Shown here: piece after piece, positions 30,560-32,313 of the stretch | How positions within the stretch are numbered: position 1 is the stretch's first letter | Layout: each line of letters opens with the position of its first letter | Source of the DNA: an uncultured Clostridia bacterium | GTDB taxonomy: Bacteria; Bacillota; Clostridia; Christensenellales; Aristaeellaceae | DNA length: 32,313 nucleotides | NCBI GenBank assembly: GCA_944333055.1 | Contig: CALVKT010000030.1 | Coordinates: 1-32,313, forward strand | Reading direction: 5' to 3' | The notes under the pieces: generated by a model | The model's database searches: none | Told to the model about the DNA's origin: nothing | What the model saw: the letters and a program-made list of their open reading frames with translations, nothing else | Made by a program: the position numbers and the translations under genes

Positions 30560-31930
30560 TCAGGCGGAGGCTTCGCCGGGCGTGGCCTCCATGGTTTCGC
30601 CGCCCGGCGTTTCGGTCTGTTCGGGCTGTGTGTCCGGCGCGGCAGTCTGTTCGGGCTGTTCAGGCTGCGTGTCCGGCACGACGGTCTGTTCAGGCTGTTC
30701 GGGCTGCGCGTCCGGCGCGACGGTCTGCTCAGGCTGTTCGGGCTGCGTGTCCGGCGCGACGGTCTGTTCGGGCTGCGCAGTCTGATCGGGCTGCTCGCCC
30801 TCCGTGTCCGCTTCGCCTTCCGAAGCGGCCTCACCCGGCGTCGCTTCGGAGGCGGGCGGAGCCTGCTCTTCGGCCGGTTCTTCGGAGGGCGCGGGTGTGG
30901 CCGTCGCAGCCGGATCGGGTGTGGCCGTCGGCGCGGGTGTGGGGGTGATCTGCACGCCGTCTTCCAGGGTGCAGTTGACAATGCGCGTGCGCAGCGAGGC
31001 GGAGTTGCCCACCAGATGCAGCGATGTGCCGGGGAGGGCGTCCTCGCCCAGCGCGTCGCCTCCGGCGAGGTGACCGGAGAGGTTGACGGAAGAGGCATCC
31101 TCAGCGCTCATCAGGATGAGGGCATTGCCGCCGTGGCTTGCGCCCTGACCGCCTTTGACCTGGCCGCCGACACCGACGGCGACGTCGTCGCTGGCGGATA
31201 CGATCTGGATGCCATCGCCGCCGATGGCGCCGTCTCCGCCGCGAAGCTGGCCTTCCACGGTGACGTAGGCATTGCCGCTCAGTTCATAGAGGTTGAGTGC
31301 GTGGCCGCCGAGCGACTGGCCCTCGCCGCCCTGAATGGAGCCGGAGATCATGATGGCGGCGGATGTGCGCAGCGGAGAGACGATCATGCCCGGTCCGCCG
31401 TTTTCGCCTGCGCCGCCGGCGACGTCGCCCTCAATGCTCCCGTAAAAGTCGCCGCCGCTGTGGCTGATGGAGATGCCGGGGCCGCCGGAATCGCCGCCGC
31501 CCCCTTCGATGTGGCAGCCGCGATCGACGATCAGCGCGCCGTTTCCGGAGAAGGAGATGCCGGGCTGCTCCTGCGCGCCGGTGACCGTGACGCCGGAGGC
31601 AAGGTGGACGTGGGATGTGCCGTCGATCGTGAGCGTGTCCTCCAGTGTGACATTGGAGAAGGAGACGGAGATGTCGCGCAGGCGAAGGCCGCTCAATACG
31701 GCGCCGTCCTGCGATGCGATCCGCACAGAAGACGCGGCGGTGAGCGGCTCTTCATCGCCGGCCTGGATCACGCCGGAGACGAGCACCGTGTCGTTTTCGC
31801 CGGCGGATTCGAGCAGTGCGCGCAATTCCGCGCAGGAGGACGCCGGGCCGAGCGTTGCGGCCAAAGCCGAAGAGACGGGATGCGCCAGGAGCGCGCAGGA
31901 AAGGGCGAGCGCCCAGAATCGCTTGGACAT
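30560..31930 (-). CDS. Secreted glycine-rich, beta-helix-like protein with C-terminal tandem repeats
   Basis: The 456-residue product has a signal peptide (MSKRFWALALSCALLAHPVS, likely cut near ALAA). A region of short alternating hydrophobic/polar segments with GG-turns (such as GGDGAIGGDGIQI and GGQGASHGGNALI, about residues 35-310) resembles a right-handed beta-helix or pectate-lyase-like repeat. A low-complexity linker (ITPTPAPTATPDP) leads to an acidic Pro/Glu/Gln tail. The tail contains four 13-residue repeats. There is no LPxTG sorting signal or lipobox cysteine. It is probably an extracellular adhesin-like or surface protein of unknown partner. An AAGGGAG SD precedes the start at 31930; the longer ORF upstream is not needed. 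Confidence 0.75.
   Translation of the reverse strand: MSKRFWALALSCALLAHPVSSALAATLGPASSCAELRALLESAGENDTVLVSGVIQAGDEEPLTAASSVRIASQDGAVLSGLRLRDISVSFSNVTLEDTLTIDGTSHVHLASGVTVTGAQEQPGISFSGNGALIVDRGCHIEGGGGDSGGPGISISHSGGDFYGSIEGDVAGGAGENGGPGMIVSPLRTSAAIMISGSIQGGEGQSLGGHALNLYELSGNAYVTVEGQLRGGDGAIGGDGIQIVSASDDVAVGVGGQVKGGQGASHGGNALILMSAEDASSVNLSGHLAGGDALGEDALPGTSLHLVGNSASLRTRIVNCTLEDGVQITPTPAPTATPDPAATATPAPSEEPAEEQAPPASEATPGEAASEGEADTEGEQPDQTAQPEQTVAPDTQPEQPEQTVAPDAQPEQPEQTVVPDTQPEQPEQTAAPDTQPEQTETPGGETMEATPGEASA
30617..30772 (-). repeat. Four 39-bp tandem repeats in the secreted protein gene
   Basis: Four contiguous 39-bp units (30617-30655, 30656-30694, 30695-30733, 30734-30772) encode PEQTVAPDTQPEQ with single-residue changes (T/A, A/V, V/A). 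The units are in frame, so copy-number changes would alter tail length without frameshift. Confidence 0.9.
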
Positions 31931-31992
31931 ACAATAGGAAACTCCCTTCACGGGCGGCACGTGCGTGAACACATGCGCACAAGCTATACAGT

Positions 31993-32022
31993 ATTATATC
32001 ATCATCCGACGCGATATGGCAA
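31993..32022 (-). promoter_or_regulatory. Promoter of the secreted repeat protein gene
   Basis: On the minus strand, TTGCCA (32017-32022) and TATAAT (31993-31998) are separated by 18 bp, with TGA before the -10. It lies about 60 bases upstream of the ATG and is divergent from the rRNA-type promoter. Confidence 0.65.
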
Positions 32023-32118
32023 CCTCTGCGAAAGATGCGCTGTCGCGCACGCTTTGTGCGGCCATCGGCGTCAAACGTGCGGGAAGGGTGGAAATTTGAA
32101 AAAAGTTGAAAAAGGGCG

Positions 32119-32147
32119 TTGACAAACGCGGGAAAAAAGCGTATAAT
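32119..32147 (+). promoter_or_regulatory. Strong promoter, probably of an rRNA operon
   Basis: A perfect TTGACA (32119-32124) and a perfect TATAAT (32142-32147) are separated by 17 bp. Both hexamers match consensus exactly, and the leader that follows has rRNA-operon features. Confidence 0.85.
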
Positions 32148-32313
32148 CTATCGAGTCGCCACGAGCGAGGCGCGCCGGACGCGCCGGGCGAAACACGGCG
32201 GCCAGATCCTTGAAAACGATACAGAATCAAGAAGAACGCGAAAAAACAGTCAATTCGAAATGGGTATGAAACCTGAGGGGAACTTCAGGAATCAATACAG
32301 AATCAAACGCGAG
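32148..32313 (+). other. Probable rRNA operon leader (16S gene beyond the right edge)
   Basis: No ORF is present. The leader holds a GGCGCG/CGCGCC hairpin (32169-32185), then CCTTGAAAAC near 32209, a sequence common before Firmicutes 16S genes. The 12-mer ATACAGAATCAA occurs twice (32219-32230, 32295-32306), and a CCTGA/TCAGG stem lies between the copies. The mature 16S start (AGAGTTTGATC-type) is not yet reached, so the rRNA assignment is inference. Confidence 0.65.

Noticed and set aside
30617-30772. Repeat array as CRISPR
   Set aside because: Units are contiguous 39-bp coding repeats without spacers, in frame with a secreted protein.
30150-30785. 211-codon plus-strand ORF rich in Cys-Ser-Gly repeats
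   Set aside because: It is the shadow of iscU and of the 39-bp repeats on the other strand; the minus-strand frame has a signal peptide, SD and promoter.

Overview
The window looks like chromosomal DNA from a high-GC, low-oxygen member of the Clostridia (Firmicutes), probably a gut-type anaerobe. The evidence is a mixture of parts. There is a livK-livHMGF amino-acid ABC transporter, an OmpR-type two-component pair, a minimal iscR-iscS-iscU set and a PTS of the Crr/NagE type. Two secreted flavoproteins belong to the anaerobic-respiration fumarate/urocanate reductase superfamily. Strong AGGAGG-type ribosome binding sites and TTGACA/TATAAT promoters with 17-bp spacers are also present. Assignment below class level is not possible from the sequence alone. 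Most genes use GCG/GGC/CTG-rich codons; the exceptions (a PTS membrane subunit and a 97-residue membrane protein) are noted.

Left part (1-6.6 kb): a leftward branched-chain amino-acid (or related) uptake operon, livK > hairpin > livH-livM-livG-livF, runs off the left edge. Divergent from it is a DMT/EamA exporter. Convergent with that exporter is a membrane-anchored metallophosphoesterase-fold protein whose metal-binding residues are largely missing.

Middle-left (6.7-16 kb): radA and an L-cysteine desulfidase-family protein run rightward to a strong terminator. A leftward MerR-family regulator then faces a rightward FMN/FAD reductase gene. The promoter between them is a textbook MerR-type activator promoter: 19-bp spacer with a perfect dyad. 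A 33-residue ORF with its own SD and terminator, dispersed repeat copies, an AT-richer 97-residue membrane protein, a second secreted FMN/FAD reductase and a YbaK-type deacylase follow.

Middle-right (16-25 kb): a 2-keto-3-deoxygluconate kinase, CutC, and a two-gene PTS operon (IIA then NagE-like IIBC) run rightward. A full copy of the dispersed repeat comes next. A leftward response regulator/histidine kinase pair and a leftward GH127-like protein with altered active-site motifs follow.

Right part (25-32.3 kb): a eukaryotic-type glycogen branching enzyme carries a basic AT-hook-like tail and is followed by a 30-residue membrane ORF. Then come a pyridoxal kinase and the Fe-S assembly operon iscR-iscS-iscU. 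A leftward secreted glycine-rich protein ends in 13-residue tandem repeats. The window stops inside what looks like the leader of an rRNA operon.

Functional links: the pyridoxal kinase sits next to a PLP-dependent cysteine desulfurase, so cofactor and Fe-S supply are neighbours. The desulfidase and probably the Rrf2 regulator need Fe-S clusters. The kdgK, PTS, GH127-like and glgB genes indicate sugar-acid, amino-sugar and glycogen metabolism. The two extracytoplasmic flavin reductases point to respiration of organic acceptors, but no ApbE flavin transferase or electron-donating membrane partner lies in this window.
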